From positions 1-18,530 of the forward strand of contig DATFAS010000169.1 in assembly GCA_035254305.1 (NCBI GenBank): a stretch of 18,530 nucleotides of DNA, written 5' to 3'. Origin of the DNA: DATFAS01 sp035254305. Its GTDB lineage: Bacteria > Bacillota > Bacilli > Aneurinibacillales > RAOX-1. Below are positions 7,155-13,797 of the stretch, piece by piece (positions within the stretch are counted from its first letter, which is position 1; every line of letters begins with the position of its first letter). The notes under the pieces were generated by a model. The model was not told the DNA's origin. It saw nothing but the letters and a program-made list of their open reading frames with translations, and ran no database searches. Position numbers and translations under genes: made by a program.

Positions 7155-8696
7155 TTATGCAGAGTGTTGATGTATGCCTGTATTTGCTTTAACAAGAATC
7201 TCATCATATTTCTTCGCATCTTCCTTCTTGCTAGAGAAGATCGTTCCTAGGAATGCACCAATAAATCCAAGTGGGATTGAAATGATACCAGGGTTTGTTA
7301 AGGAGATTAATGGCTTTCCTACAAGAATGGCTTTACCTGCTTCAGGTGCCCAAACATTGGGGCTAATGGCCACTAGGAAGAGTGCCCCGAACAATCCAAG
7401 TAACATACCACAAACAGCTCCCGTACTATTAAAGCGCTTCCAGAAGATCGTGAATACAAGAACAGGCAAGTTTGCACTGGCTGCTACGGCGAATGCTAGA
7501 GCTACTAAGAAAGCTACATTCAACTTTTGGCAGAATAAGGCAAGAATGACTGAAAGAATAGCTACTCCAATCGATGCCCAACGTGCAGCAACCATTTGTT
7601 CTTTCTCTGTGGCAGCACCACGACGGATAATGTGGCTATAGAAATCATGAGCAAATGCAGATGCAGCAGAAAGTACTAATCCAGCAACTACTGCAAGAAT
7701 GGTGGCAAAAGCTACAGCAGCAACGAATGCCATCAAGAAGTCTCCACCCATTGCTTGAGCAAGAAGAGGCGCAGACATGTTTCCACCAGAATCTGCCTTA
7801 AGGATTGTATCTTTACCAACGAATGTTGCAGCACCAAAACCAAGGAATAGAGTCATGACATAAAAGATACCAATAAGCCAAGTAGCATAAACCACAGATT
7901 TACGAGCAGTTTGTGCATCTTTTACTGTGAAGAAACGAGTAAGGATATGTGGCAATCCCGCGGTTCCTAATACTAAAGCCATATTGAGTGAAATCATATC
8001 TAGCGGATTTTTAAATTTGAGCCCTGGATTTAAGAATGCTTCTCCTACAGGAGTAGCTGTCTTTAGATGATCAAACATACCTGTAATACTGAAGTTAAAT
8101 TTAGCAAATACGATTAACGAAATGATTAGTGTACCAATCATTAATAATACTGCTTTAACTATTTGTACCCAGCTTGTTGCGGCCATCCCACCAAATACGA
8201 CATAGACCGTCATCAATGTTCCTACAATTAAGACAGAAGTTGTATAATCTAAGCCAAGTAATAATTTAATAAGTCCACCTGCACCAACAAGCTGTGCAAT
8301 CATATAGAAAATAGAAATGGTAATTGTATTTAGAGCTGCTACACCTCGAACATTTTTAGCATCAAATCGTGCGGCAATCATATCAGCCATTGTATATTTC
8401 CCTAAATTACGAAGGGGCTCAGCTACCAAATACAATACGACAAGGTAAGCAACAAGGAAACCAATACTATAGAAAAAGCCATCAAATCCAGTTAACGCAA
8501 TAGCCCCAGCAATACCAAGGAAGGAAGCCGCTGACATATAGTCCCCTGCAATGGCTAACCCATTCTGCCAACCAGTAAGTCCTCCACCTGCGGTATAGAA
8601 TTCGCTAGTTGTCTTAGTTCTTTTGGATGCCATATACGTAATAACTAATGTAATTCCTACAATGATAAGGAATAAGACAAATGCCAAAACATTCAT
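7155..8696 (-). CDS. Sodium:solute symporter, ActP-like (first copy)
   Basis: This 513-residue SSS-family permease has about thirteen hydrophobic segments. Its sequence is typical of the cation/acetate symporters: AIAGDYMSAASFLGIAGAIA near 48-67, PHILTRFFTVKDAQTARKSV in the middle, and AVAFATILAVVAGLVLSAASAFAHDFYS toward the C-terminal half. E. coli ActP is slightly longer. The gene begins three bases after the DUF485 stop, and this DUF485-symporter pair recurs as yjcH-actP in E. coli and ywcB-ywcA in B. subtilis. Acetate is the likeliest substrate, but pyruvate or propionate cannot be excluded. The adjacent LytS/LytT genes may regulate it. The ATG aligns with the GTG start of the second copy. 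Confidence 0.93.
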   Translation of the reverse strand: MNVLAFVLFLIIVGITLVITYMASKRTKTTSEFYTAGGGLTGWQNGLAIAGDYMSAASFLGIAGAIALTGFDGFFYSIGFLVAYLVVLYLVAEPLRNLGKYTMADMIAARFDAKNVRGVAALNTITISIFYMIAQLVGAGGLIKLLLGLDYTTSVLIVGTLMTVYVVFGGMAATSWVQIVKAVLLMIGTLIISLIVFAKFNFSITGMFDHLKTATPVGEAFLNPGLKFKNPLDMISLNMALVLGTAGLPHILTRFFTVKDAQTARKSVVYATWLIGIFYVMTLFLGFGAATFVGKDTILKADSGGNMSAPLLAQAMGGDFLMAFVAAVAFATILAVVAGLVLSAASAFAHDFYSHIIRRGAATEKEQMVAARWASIGVAILSVILALFCQKLNVAFLVALAFAVAASANLPVLVFTIFWKRFNSTGAVCGMLLGLFGALFLVAISPNVWAPEAGKAILVGKPLISLTNPGIISIPLGFIGAFLGTIFSSKKEDAKKYDEILVKANTGIHQHSA

Positions 8697-8699
8697 AGG

Positions 8700-9059
8700 T
8701 TAATTCCCGCCCTTCTTAATCGATTTCTCAATGATATTATCTACCATATGATCAAATCCTCGAGCTTTCTTTGTGTAGATAATACAAAGCGTCCATGTCA
8801 TGATAAACTGCGCGAAGGCAAATACCCATGCCCATGTAATCGAACCAATTGCTGGTGTATTTAATACCTTAGAATAAGATGTCATGACGGGAAGTGTGAA
8901 GTAAAAGACAAAGAAGAAGATCGTCATAGGAACAATAAAGGCCTTTTTCTTGCTTAATAATTCCTTGAACTGAGGAGAATTGGCTATTTCGGAGTAATCT
9001 AGAGGCTTCTTGGTTATTTTGTTTTCCTCCACGGGTAATTTCCTTGCTCCTGTACTCAA
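8700..9059 (-). CDS. DUF485 membrane protein, symporter partner
   Basis: This 119-residue protein has two predicted membrane helices (about 41-63 and 75-96) separated by a short loop, with charged N- and C-terminal tails. This is the DUF485 (YjcH/YwcB) pattern. The function is not established, but it is nearly always translated with the downstream symporter, so a role in assembly or activity is likely. Translation appears to start at TTG, eight bases after GGGAGG. A GTG ten codons in is the only competing start, with a poorer binding site. The stop is three bases before the symporter ATG, so the two genes are translationally coupled. Confidence 0.85.
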   Translation of the reverse strand: MSTGARKLPVEENKITKKPLDYSEIANSPQFKELLSKKKAFIVPMTIFFFVFYFTLPVMTSYSKVLNTPAIGSITWAWVFAFAQFIMTWTLCIIYTKKARGFDHMVDNIIEKSIKKGGN

Positions 9060-9082
9060 TCTGCATTCCTCCCTCTCTGAAA

Positions 9083-9106
9083 TGTAAGCGCTTTAAAGAC
9101 ATTATA
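9083..9106 (-). promoter_or_regulatory. Promoter -10 and cre-like box of the DUF485-symporter operon
   Basis: A minus-strand TATAAT lies at 9101-9106. Just downstream, 9083-9096 reads TGTAAGCGCTTTAA on the plus strand, one mismatch from the cre consensus. The box spans the predicted transcription start, a usual place for CcpA repression. No good -35 is seen at the proper spacing, which suggests that an activator is needed. Confidence 0.6.
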
Positions 9107-9132
9107 TATGGAATGTTGAGATTTTTGTATAT

Positions 9133-9151
9133 ATTGACGCAAAACGTCAAT
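9133..9151. promoter_or_regulatory. 7-5-7 inverted repeat, candidate operator
   Basis: ATTGACG at 9133-9139 and CGTCAAT at 9145-9151 are perfect inverted repeats with a 5-base spacer. The centre is about 48 bases upstream of the predicted start of the DUF485 operon, a common activator position. The regulator is unknown. LytTR proteins usually bind direct repeats, so assignment to the neighbouring LytT-like gene is not secure. Confidence 0.4.
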
Positions 9152-9170
9152 TCTTATGTCTAAACAGCAA

Positions 9171-9196
9171 AAAACCAGCCATGTTTGGCTAGTTTT
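9171..9196. terminator. Terminator after the LytTR gene
   Basis: AACCAGCC at 9173-9180 and GGCTAGTT at 9187-9194 form a stem with a 6-base loop, flanked by A/T runs on both sides. On the minus strand it ends the kinase-regulator transcript and separates it from the symporter operon. Confidence 0.8.
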
Positions 9197-9936
9197 TATG
9201 CCTGTAGTAAATTTAACAGTTCTTTAGCTGCAGAACGTGAAACAGGTAATTGAGTTCGCCCTGTGTCATTAAGAATTAAATTATAGGTTCCGTTAAACCA
9301 CGGGACGAGTTCTAGAACATAATTCATATTAACTATGTAGCTACGATGGGTTCGAAAGAAGGAATAGGTCCCTAGCTTCTCTTCTAATTGTTGAAGAGTC
9401 ATCTTAGATGTATAGGACTTCGTTGTTGTAAAAATCTCAATTACCCTCTCCTCACGTACAGCATAAAGAATCGTTTCTGGATCAATTACCACGAGGCGAT
9501 TCCCATCATCAATTAATAATTTTAGAATTTTATTTGGTGAGGCTTTATCCTGTGCAGGATTGCCCACCTCCTGCCCAATGCGAAGGCGAATGCGACCTAG
9601 AGTTTCCTTCAAACGATGATGATCATAGGGCTTTAATAGATAGTCAACTGCATTTAAATCAAAGGCCTCCACAGCATAACCCTCATGTGCAGTGGAGAAG
9701 ACCACTAACGGGCTCTTTCTCCGTGAGGCAAGCATCCGAGCAGCCTGAATTCCTTGCATATCTGGCATATGGATATCTAGAAAAATCACATCGGGATCAT
9801 GATTCTCTACCAATTCGATCAATTCCCTACCATTGGTTGCGCTAGGAAGAAGTTCGATATCCTCTTCTTGTTTAAGCAAGTACATTAATTCTTCTCTAGC
9901 CAATCGTTCATCCTCAGCAATCATGACACGAATCAC
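9196..9936 (-). CDS. LytTR-family response regulator (LytT-like)
   Basis: This 246-residue protein has a receiver domain at about 1-118, with acidic pair E8-D9, phospho-acceptor D54 in FLDIHMPD, T82 and K102 in LLKPYD. A LytTR DNA-binding domain follows at about 137-244, with the typical segment FFRTHRSYIVNMNYV at 193-207. It starts at GTG, eight bases after a GGGG-rich site that lies inside the end of the kinase gene. The kinase stop is four bases upstream, so both proteins are made from one mRNA. The partner kinase is LytS-like. In B. subtilis and E. coli such pairs sense pyruvate or related signals and control transporters. Here the DUF485-symporter operon next door is the obvious candidate target, by inference. 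Confidence 0.92.
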   Translation of the reverse strand: MIRVMIAEDERLAREELMYLLKQEEDIELLPSATNGRELIELVENHDPDVIFLDIHMPDMQGIQAARMLASRRKSPLVVFSTAHEGYAVEAFDLNAVDYLLKPYDHHRLKETLGRIRLRIGQEVGNPAQDKASPNKILKLLIDDGNRLVVIDPETILYAVREERVIEIFTTTKSYTSKMTLQQLEEKLGTYSFFRTHRSYIVNMNYVLELVPWFNGTYNLILNDTGRTQLPVSRSAAKELLNLLQA

Positions 9937-9940
9937 AATT

Positions 9941-11689
9941 TCAACCCCTTTCGGACTCTATAGGAATAGAAAATGAAATAAGGCCTCCGCCACTTTTCTT
10001 ATTTAGAAAATGCATGCCTGCCTCCACACCAAACAAACTAACCAATCGTTGATGAACGTTATACACTCCAATACCGTTCCCTTCTTGGCTACTTACAGGT
10101 TTCTCTCCTAATTGATGGATTAATTGCTCGGAAAATCCCACACCATTATCCTCAACGATGACATCTATATATTTATCCCTTCGATTCATTCGGATACGGA
10201 TTTCTCCATTCTGTGATTTCCCCTTTAAACCATGATGAATACTATTTTCAACCAATGGCTGAAGCGTGACCGGCGGAATCATCGCATGATCAATTCCCTC
10301 CTCAATCTCACAATTCACATGGAATTGGTCTGCGAAACGGATCTTAATGATTTCTAAATAGGCATTTAAATGATTTAGCTCTTGATGAATAGGGATCAAA
10401 TGAGATGTTGTCATCTTTAAATTAAGGCGCATAAAAGTCCCAAGCTGAACAGTCACATGACGTGCTTGATCCGGATCAAGACGAATCAGGGTCACAATAC
10501 TATTCAGTGTATTAAAAAGGAAATGTGGATTGATTTGAGCCTGTAGTAATCGAAGCTCGGCATCCTTCATTAGATTAGCCATATTCTCCGCATAAGCTAA
10601 ATTAAGTTGATTAGAAATTAATTTCCCCAAGCCTTTGGCTAAAGCTTCTTCAATTTTACGGATCTGTTGAGGCCTACGGAAGAATAAACAAATAACACCA
10701 GCAACCTGCCCCGCTTGACTGATAGGTACAATAATGCAAGCCCCTAGCTTGCAGGTTGGATCCTTACATTGAATTTGGTCCTTATGCAAGGCAATCTGTA
10801 CCTCCCCCGTCTCGATCGCCTTTGGAGCAAGTTCTGTTTTCATCCTCTCCCCAGGAAGATGGTGGGAGGACCCTACCCCAACGTGAGCAAGGATATATTC
10901 ACAATTGGTGACCGCAACAGCAACAGCTCCAAGCTCCTTCATCAGAATTTGGGCCGTTGCCATTGCCGTTTGAGGGGTTAGACCTTTTTTCATATGTGGA
11001 AGGGTAAGCTCTGCAATTTTCAATGCTCGCCTTGTTTCGAAAGCTGCTGATCTCTCTTCTTCGTTTAATGCTACACGAATCATCGTTGTAAAAATCGCGA
11101 TCGAGATACTATTCGTTAATACCATAGGGATTCCAATTAAATTGACCAATTGAATCGCCGCCTCAGGTGGTGCTGAAAGAATTAGGATAAATCCCATGTC
11201 AAGGATCGGAGCAAACATACCAATAAATAAGGCCTTCGAGGAGGTGATTACCCTTTCGCGAGAGAAGAAACGTGCGATCAAACCAGCCAATAAACCAGTG
11301 ATTGGTGCCGAAACTCCATTAGCAATAGCAGTAAATCCCCCCATGCTGTATAGATGAATACCTGTAATCAGACCAGCTCCAACTCCAACAATAGGTCCTC
11401 CTAATAAGCCACCAATGACCACTCCCACCAACCCAGAGTGCGCCAACCCTTCTTCACCCTGTAAACGTGAAATCCAGAAGGAATTACTTAGTTGATCTGA
11501 TTCTACAACTACTCCGGCATAAATACCGGCAATACCAAATAGTCCGAAAATAATGGAGAAATATAGAGAAGTCTGTACACTGACCTCTCGATCTAACAGC
11601 TGCCGAAAAAGTGGGATTCGGGTAAGGATAAAAGTAAGGATGAGAAGTATTCCCATTCGTTCGAATAAAAGAAGTGTTAATGGCTCCAT
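9941..11689 (-). CDS. LytS-like sensor histidine kinase
   Basis: This 582-residue membrane kinase has several hydrophobic segments over about 1-205, matching the 5TMR-LYT sensor region. A GAF-like domain follows at about 235-360, then a His_kinase domain with H389 in INPHFLFN and a HATPase domain with LVENSIHHG (479-487), DNGVGF (514-519) and GIGVYN (539-544). The GAF region holds two cysteines six residues apart (C308, C313) before LGACIIVP, a pattern I recall in LytS relatives that could act in metal or redox sensing. It would phosphorylate the LytTR regulator encoded directly downstream. The ATG follows a GGGGGA site. The ligand is not shown by sequence; a carboxylate is a reasonable guess from the neighbouring symporters. 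Confidence 0.93.
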   Translation of the reverse strand: MEPLTLLLFERMGILLILTFILTRIPLFRQLLDREVSVQTSLYFSIIFGLFGIAGIYAGVVVESDQLSNSFWISRLQGEEGLAHSGLVGVVIGGLLGGPIVGVGAGLITGIHLYSMGGFTAIANGVSAPITGLLAGLIARFFSRERVITSSKALFIGMFAPILDMGFILILSAPPEAAIQLVNLIGIPMVLTNSISIAIFTTMIRVALNEEERSAAFETRRALKIAELTLPHMKKGLTPQTAMATAQILMKELGAVAVAVTNCEYILAHVGVGSSHHLPGERMKTELAPKAIETGEVQIALHKDQIQCKDPTCKLGACIIVPISQAGQVAGVICLFFRRPQQIRKIEEALAKGLGKLISNQLNLAYAENMANLMKDAELRLLQAQINPHFLFNTLNSIVTLIRLDPDQARHVTVQLGTFMRLNLKMTTSHLIPIHQELNHLNAYLEIIKIRFADQFHVNCEIEEGIDHAMIPPVTLQPLVENSIHHGLKGKSQNGEIRIRMNRRDKYIDVIVEDNGVGFSEQLIHQLGEKPVSSQEGNGIGVYNVHQRLVSLFGVEAGMHFLNKKSGGGLISFSIPIESERG

Positions 11690-11719
11690 ATAAATCCCCC
11701 CATGCTACCACCTCCTCTT

Positions 11720-11746
11720 ATTATACCAAGCTTTTACATTTGTCAT
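11720..11746 (-). promoter_or_regulatory. Promoter of the lytS-lytT-like operon
   Basis: On the minus strand TATAAT (11720-11725) is preceded by an extended TGG. ATGACA (11741-11746) is a possible -35 with a short 15-base spacer. The start would lie about 20 bases upstream of the ribosome binding site. Confidence 0.5.
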
Positions 11747-11811
11747 ATGAAAAAAGTCCCGTTGTGTTAGAAATGAATATAGTAGTAGAAAACAGATTCT
11801 AGGTGATTGTA

Positions 11812-12858
11812 GTGCTTCGACTTGGAATAATGACCCATCAGATAAAGGATCTTCAACGATTTCATCCTTATGTCACTGTTAGTCGTGAGGAAGGTTTTGA
11901 TGAAATTCTCGTGTTTACCCCTGAGAGTGTGGATTTATCTAGGCGCTACATTCGGGGATTTACTTATAGGAACAGTTGTTGGCAAAGGGTCACACGAACT
12001 TTTCCATCGATGAGTATCGATATTGGTTATTACACACAAGTAGGGCAAATTCAAACGGTCAAAAGAATCAAAGGAACTCCCCTTCTCCCTTTTGTTGGTT
12101 ATGGTTTAGGCAATAAGTGGACGATTCAAAAGCATCTGATGTCCTCTCCGGAACTATCACCGTATTTGCTCCCTACTGCAATGGTTAAAGATTGCAGAAC
12201 AATCTTTAATTATATGAATCAATATCACTGTATTATGGTCAAACCCCTTAATGGAAAAGGAGGAAAGGGCATTATCAAATTGTCAAAGGATAAAACTCAA
12301 TATATTTGGGAAGAAACTGAAGAAAGGACATCCATATCTCTAACTCCCTCCCAAACTCATGATAGATTAAAGAAGCTACTTAGTACCAATAAATATATCG
12401 TCCAAAAATGGATTGACATTCGAGACAGAGACGGTCACATCTATGACATTCGTGTGCTCGTACAAAAAAATAAATTTGGTCAATGGCAGCTAACCGGAAT
12501 GGGCATTCGCCAAGCTAACGAGGAAAAAATCACATCGAATTTATCTGGTGGAGGGCAGGCACATCCTGTTTTTCCTTTCCTTAAGGCACAATTTAATGAA
12601 GAAAAAGCTAGAAACTTGATTCAAAGACTTGAATTATTAGCTGGGAAAATTCCTGTGCATCTTGAATCCTCTTATCATAAACGTCTTGTAGAACTAGGCC
12701 TTGACCTTGCCGTGGACCATTCCGGTGATCTATGGGTAATTGAGGTGAACATTAAGCCCGGAAGAACCTTATGGAAAAAAATCGGCCTCGAACAAGCAGC
12801 TGATGCCAGCTTACGTGCTCCAATCCAGTACGCCTTGTACCTTCTTAAACAGAAGTAG
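11812..12858 (+). CDS. YheC/YheD-family ATP-grasp protein
   Basis: This protein of about 348 residues shows an ATP-grasp fold over roughly its last 230 residues. The nucleotide loop is VKPLNGKGGKGI (about 143-154). A central segment QKWIDIRDRDGHIYDIRVLV carries conserved basic and acidic residues. The metal-binding end is LWVIEVNIKPGR, near residues 312-323. This is the pattern of the YheC/YheD spore-coat-associated proteins of Bacillales, whose ligase reaction is unknown. The frame opens with GTG at 11803, but AGGTGA at 11801-11806 lies five bases before the GTG at 11812, so I prefer that start. A later ATG (11830) has no good site. The gene stands alone and diverges from the kinase operon. 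Confidence 0.85.
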   Translation: MLRLGIMTHQIKDLQRFHPYVTVSREEGFDEILVFTPESVDLSRRYIRGFTYRNSCWQRVTRTFPSMSIDIGYYTQVGQIQTVKRIKGTPLLPFVGYGLGNKWTIQKHLMSSPELSPYLLPTAMVKDCRTIFNYMNQYHCIMVKPLNGKGGKGIIKLSKDKTQYIWEETEERTSISLTPSQTHDRLKKLLSTNKYIVQKWIDIRDRDGHIYDIRVLVQKNKFGQWQLTGMGIRQANEEKITSNLSGGGQAHPVFPFLKAQFNEEKARNLIQRLELLAGKIPVHLESSYHKRLVELGLDLAVDHSGDLWVIEVNIKPGRTLWKKIGLEQAADASLRAPIQYALYLLKQK

Positions 12859-12892
12859 AATATTTTGGGTAAATAATGGTGTTCCTTTTGTT

Positions 12893-12988
12893 ATGGAGGC
12901 GTCTTTTCTATCTAGTAAGTTACAGCTAGCTCTATGCTTCTTGATTATGGTTGCCATCAGTCTGGTAAAATACTACAATATACAATAG
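12893..12988 (+). CDS. Possible 31-residue single-pass membrane microprotein
   Basis: An ATG at 12893 opens 31 codons ending in TAG. Residues about 10-28 (LQLALCFLIMVAISLVKYY) form one hydrophobic span with a basic end. It sits between the ATP-grasp stop and the hairpin at 12992-13014. The Shine-Dalgarno sequence is poor, so this may be chance. I do not recognise it. Confidence 0.2.
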   Translation: MEASFLSSKLQLALCFLIMVAISLVKYYNIQ

Positions 12989-12991
12989 ATA

Positions 12992-13014
12992 AGGGTGCCC
13001 TAAATGGACACCCT
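12992..13014. terminator. Hairpin between the converging ATP-grasp and Spo0E-like genes
   Basis: AGGGTG at 12992-12997 pairs with CACCCT at 13009-13014, and an inner GG/CC adds two pairs with a bulge. The T-tails on both strands are poor, so it is a weak bidirectional terminator. Confidence 0.5.
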
Positions 13015-13020
13015 CATTAA

Positions 13021-13194
13021 TTATAGCGTAGAAAATCTATTTCCCTTCAAATGTTCCAACTTAACAAGATAATGATCGAGTTGTTGGCTAATGGCAATCA
13101 CACTTTTATCTACAAAGCTGCCTTTTTCATTCGCTAATTTGATCATCTGCAACCGAAGGTTTTCTATTGTCTGATTCAACGTGGCTTCGTTCAT
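13021..13194 (-). CDS. Spo0E-like aspartyl-phosphate phosphatase
   Basis: This 57-residue all-helical protein fits the Spo0E/YisI/YnzD family, which dephosphorylates Spo0A-P and so delays sporulation. The signature SQQLD lies near residues 36-40, within AISQQLDHYLVKL, preceded by a helix IENLRLQMIKLANEKG. The frame opens seven codons upstream, but the ATG at 13194 has GGAGGG six bases before it and gives the usual start MNE, so that start was chosen. A sigma-A-type promoter lies about 130 bases upstream, leaving a long leader. The specific partner is not proven. Confidence 0.85.
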   Translation of the reverse strand: MNEATLNQTIENLRLQMIKLANEKGSFVDKSVIAISQQLDHYLVKLEHLKGNRFSTL

Positions 13195-13321
13195 CCTATA
13201 CCCTCCGTTCTTCAAATTTAGCCAACACCTGACACCTCATAACAAAATTTACCGCCAATACCGTTCAACTGACATTAACAAATAAATATATTTCTGTAAA
13301 TTTCTACATATTTTATCATTT

Positions 13322-13350
13322 ATTTTATAATTCTTTTATCTTTGGGTCAA
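13322..13350 (-). promoter_or_regulatory. Promoter of the Spo0E-like gene
   Basis: On the minus strand TTGACC (13345-13350) and TAAAAT (13322-13327) are 17 bases apart. The leader to the start codon is about 120 bases and holds the near-repeat AGGTGTCAGGTGT close to the coding region, but no clear hairpin. Confidence 0.6.
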
Positions 13351-13394
13351 TGTAAAATTAATAAAATGAATGTGGGATTTCGCCTGTTTTTTTC

Positions 13395-13664
13395 TTATAT
13401 TTTCCATACCCTTAGAACGTAACCTCCGCAACCACATTGGTCAATGAAACGGGTTTTTATTTTCTCTCCATATAGCTCGTGAAGTAATGGATCTAAGTAT
13501 TCCTCAGGGGTACCGAATCCATTCGGTGTCACAAGATTAACATAATACCCTGGTGACGTCCTCTCCACTGCCTGCAGAGCATCTTGAATCACTAATTCTT
13601 GGTTCTCCTCGTATTCTCCATGTTCAAGATCAATTGACCAATCGTGATCAACTAACTCGTTCAT
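13395..13664 (-). CDS. CGCGG-family putative radical-SAM-modified RiPP precursor
   Basis: This 89-residue protein ends in IDQCGCGGYVLRVWKI, with the CGCGG core at 77-81. The middle carries AVERTSPGYYVNLVTPNGFGTPEEYLDPLL. From memory this matches the small CGCGG family described as putative radical-SAM-modified RiPP proteins, known in haloarchaea and some Firmicutes. The two cysteines in CGCG would be the likely modification sites. The frame opens at 13706, but an AAGGAGG site lies seven bases before the ATG at 13664, so that is the start. No radical SAM enzyme is visible in the window. The neighbours are a Spo0E-like gene and a divergent PBP gene. The family call is from recalled sequence, and its function is not established. 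Confidence 0.75.
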   Translation of the reverse strand: MNELVDHDWSIDLEHGEYEENQELVIQDALQAVERTSPGYYVNLVTPNGFGTPEEYLDPLLHELYGEKIKTRFIDQCGCGGYVLRVWKI

Positions 13665-13754
13665 TAAGATCCCTCCTTCTACACTAATGGAAACACTATA
13701 ACCCAAAAGAAATTAGCTGGCTGTGATGTGCATCGCAAAAATTGATCCATTCCA

Positions 13755-13763
13755 TGATAGAAT
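13755..13763 (+). promoter_or_regulatory. Extended -10 promoter element of the PBP gene
   Basis: TGA then TAGAAT (13758-13763) forms an extended -10 with no good -35. Transcription would start near 13770, inside the longer reading frame that opens at 13723. This supports the later ATG at 13798 as the PBP start. Confidence 0.4.
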
Positions 13764-13797
13764 AGATTTTAATCTTACGCAAAGCGGTGAATTCATT

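Noticed and set aside
7174..7641. Plus-strand open frame of 155 codons
   Set aside because: It is antisense to the first symporter gene, whose reading frame is strongly supported. It has no regulatory signals.
9134..9139. TTGACG as a -35 element for the DUF485 operon
   Set aside because: It reads on the plus strand as part of the inverted repeat, and its minus-strand counterpart is about 28 bases or more from the -10, too far for a promoter.
11484..11711. Minus-strand open frame overlapping the kinase start
   Set aside because: It is an out-of-frame shadow of the LytS-like gene with a composition unlike a real protein.
13215..13394. Riboswitch or T-box in the Spo0E-like leader
   Set aside because: The leader is long, but I see no T-box sequence, conserved aptamer pattern or terminator stem.
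13723..13797. N-terminal extension of the PBP from a GTG at 13723
   Set aside because: An extended -10 element lies inside it, and the membrane anchor starts at the ATG at 13798 with a better binding site.
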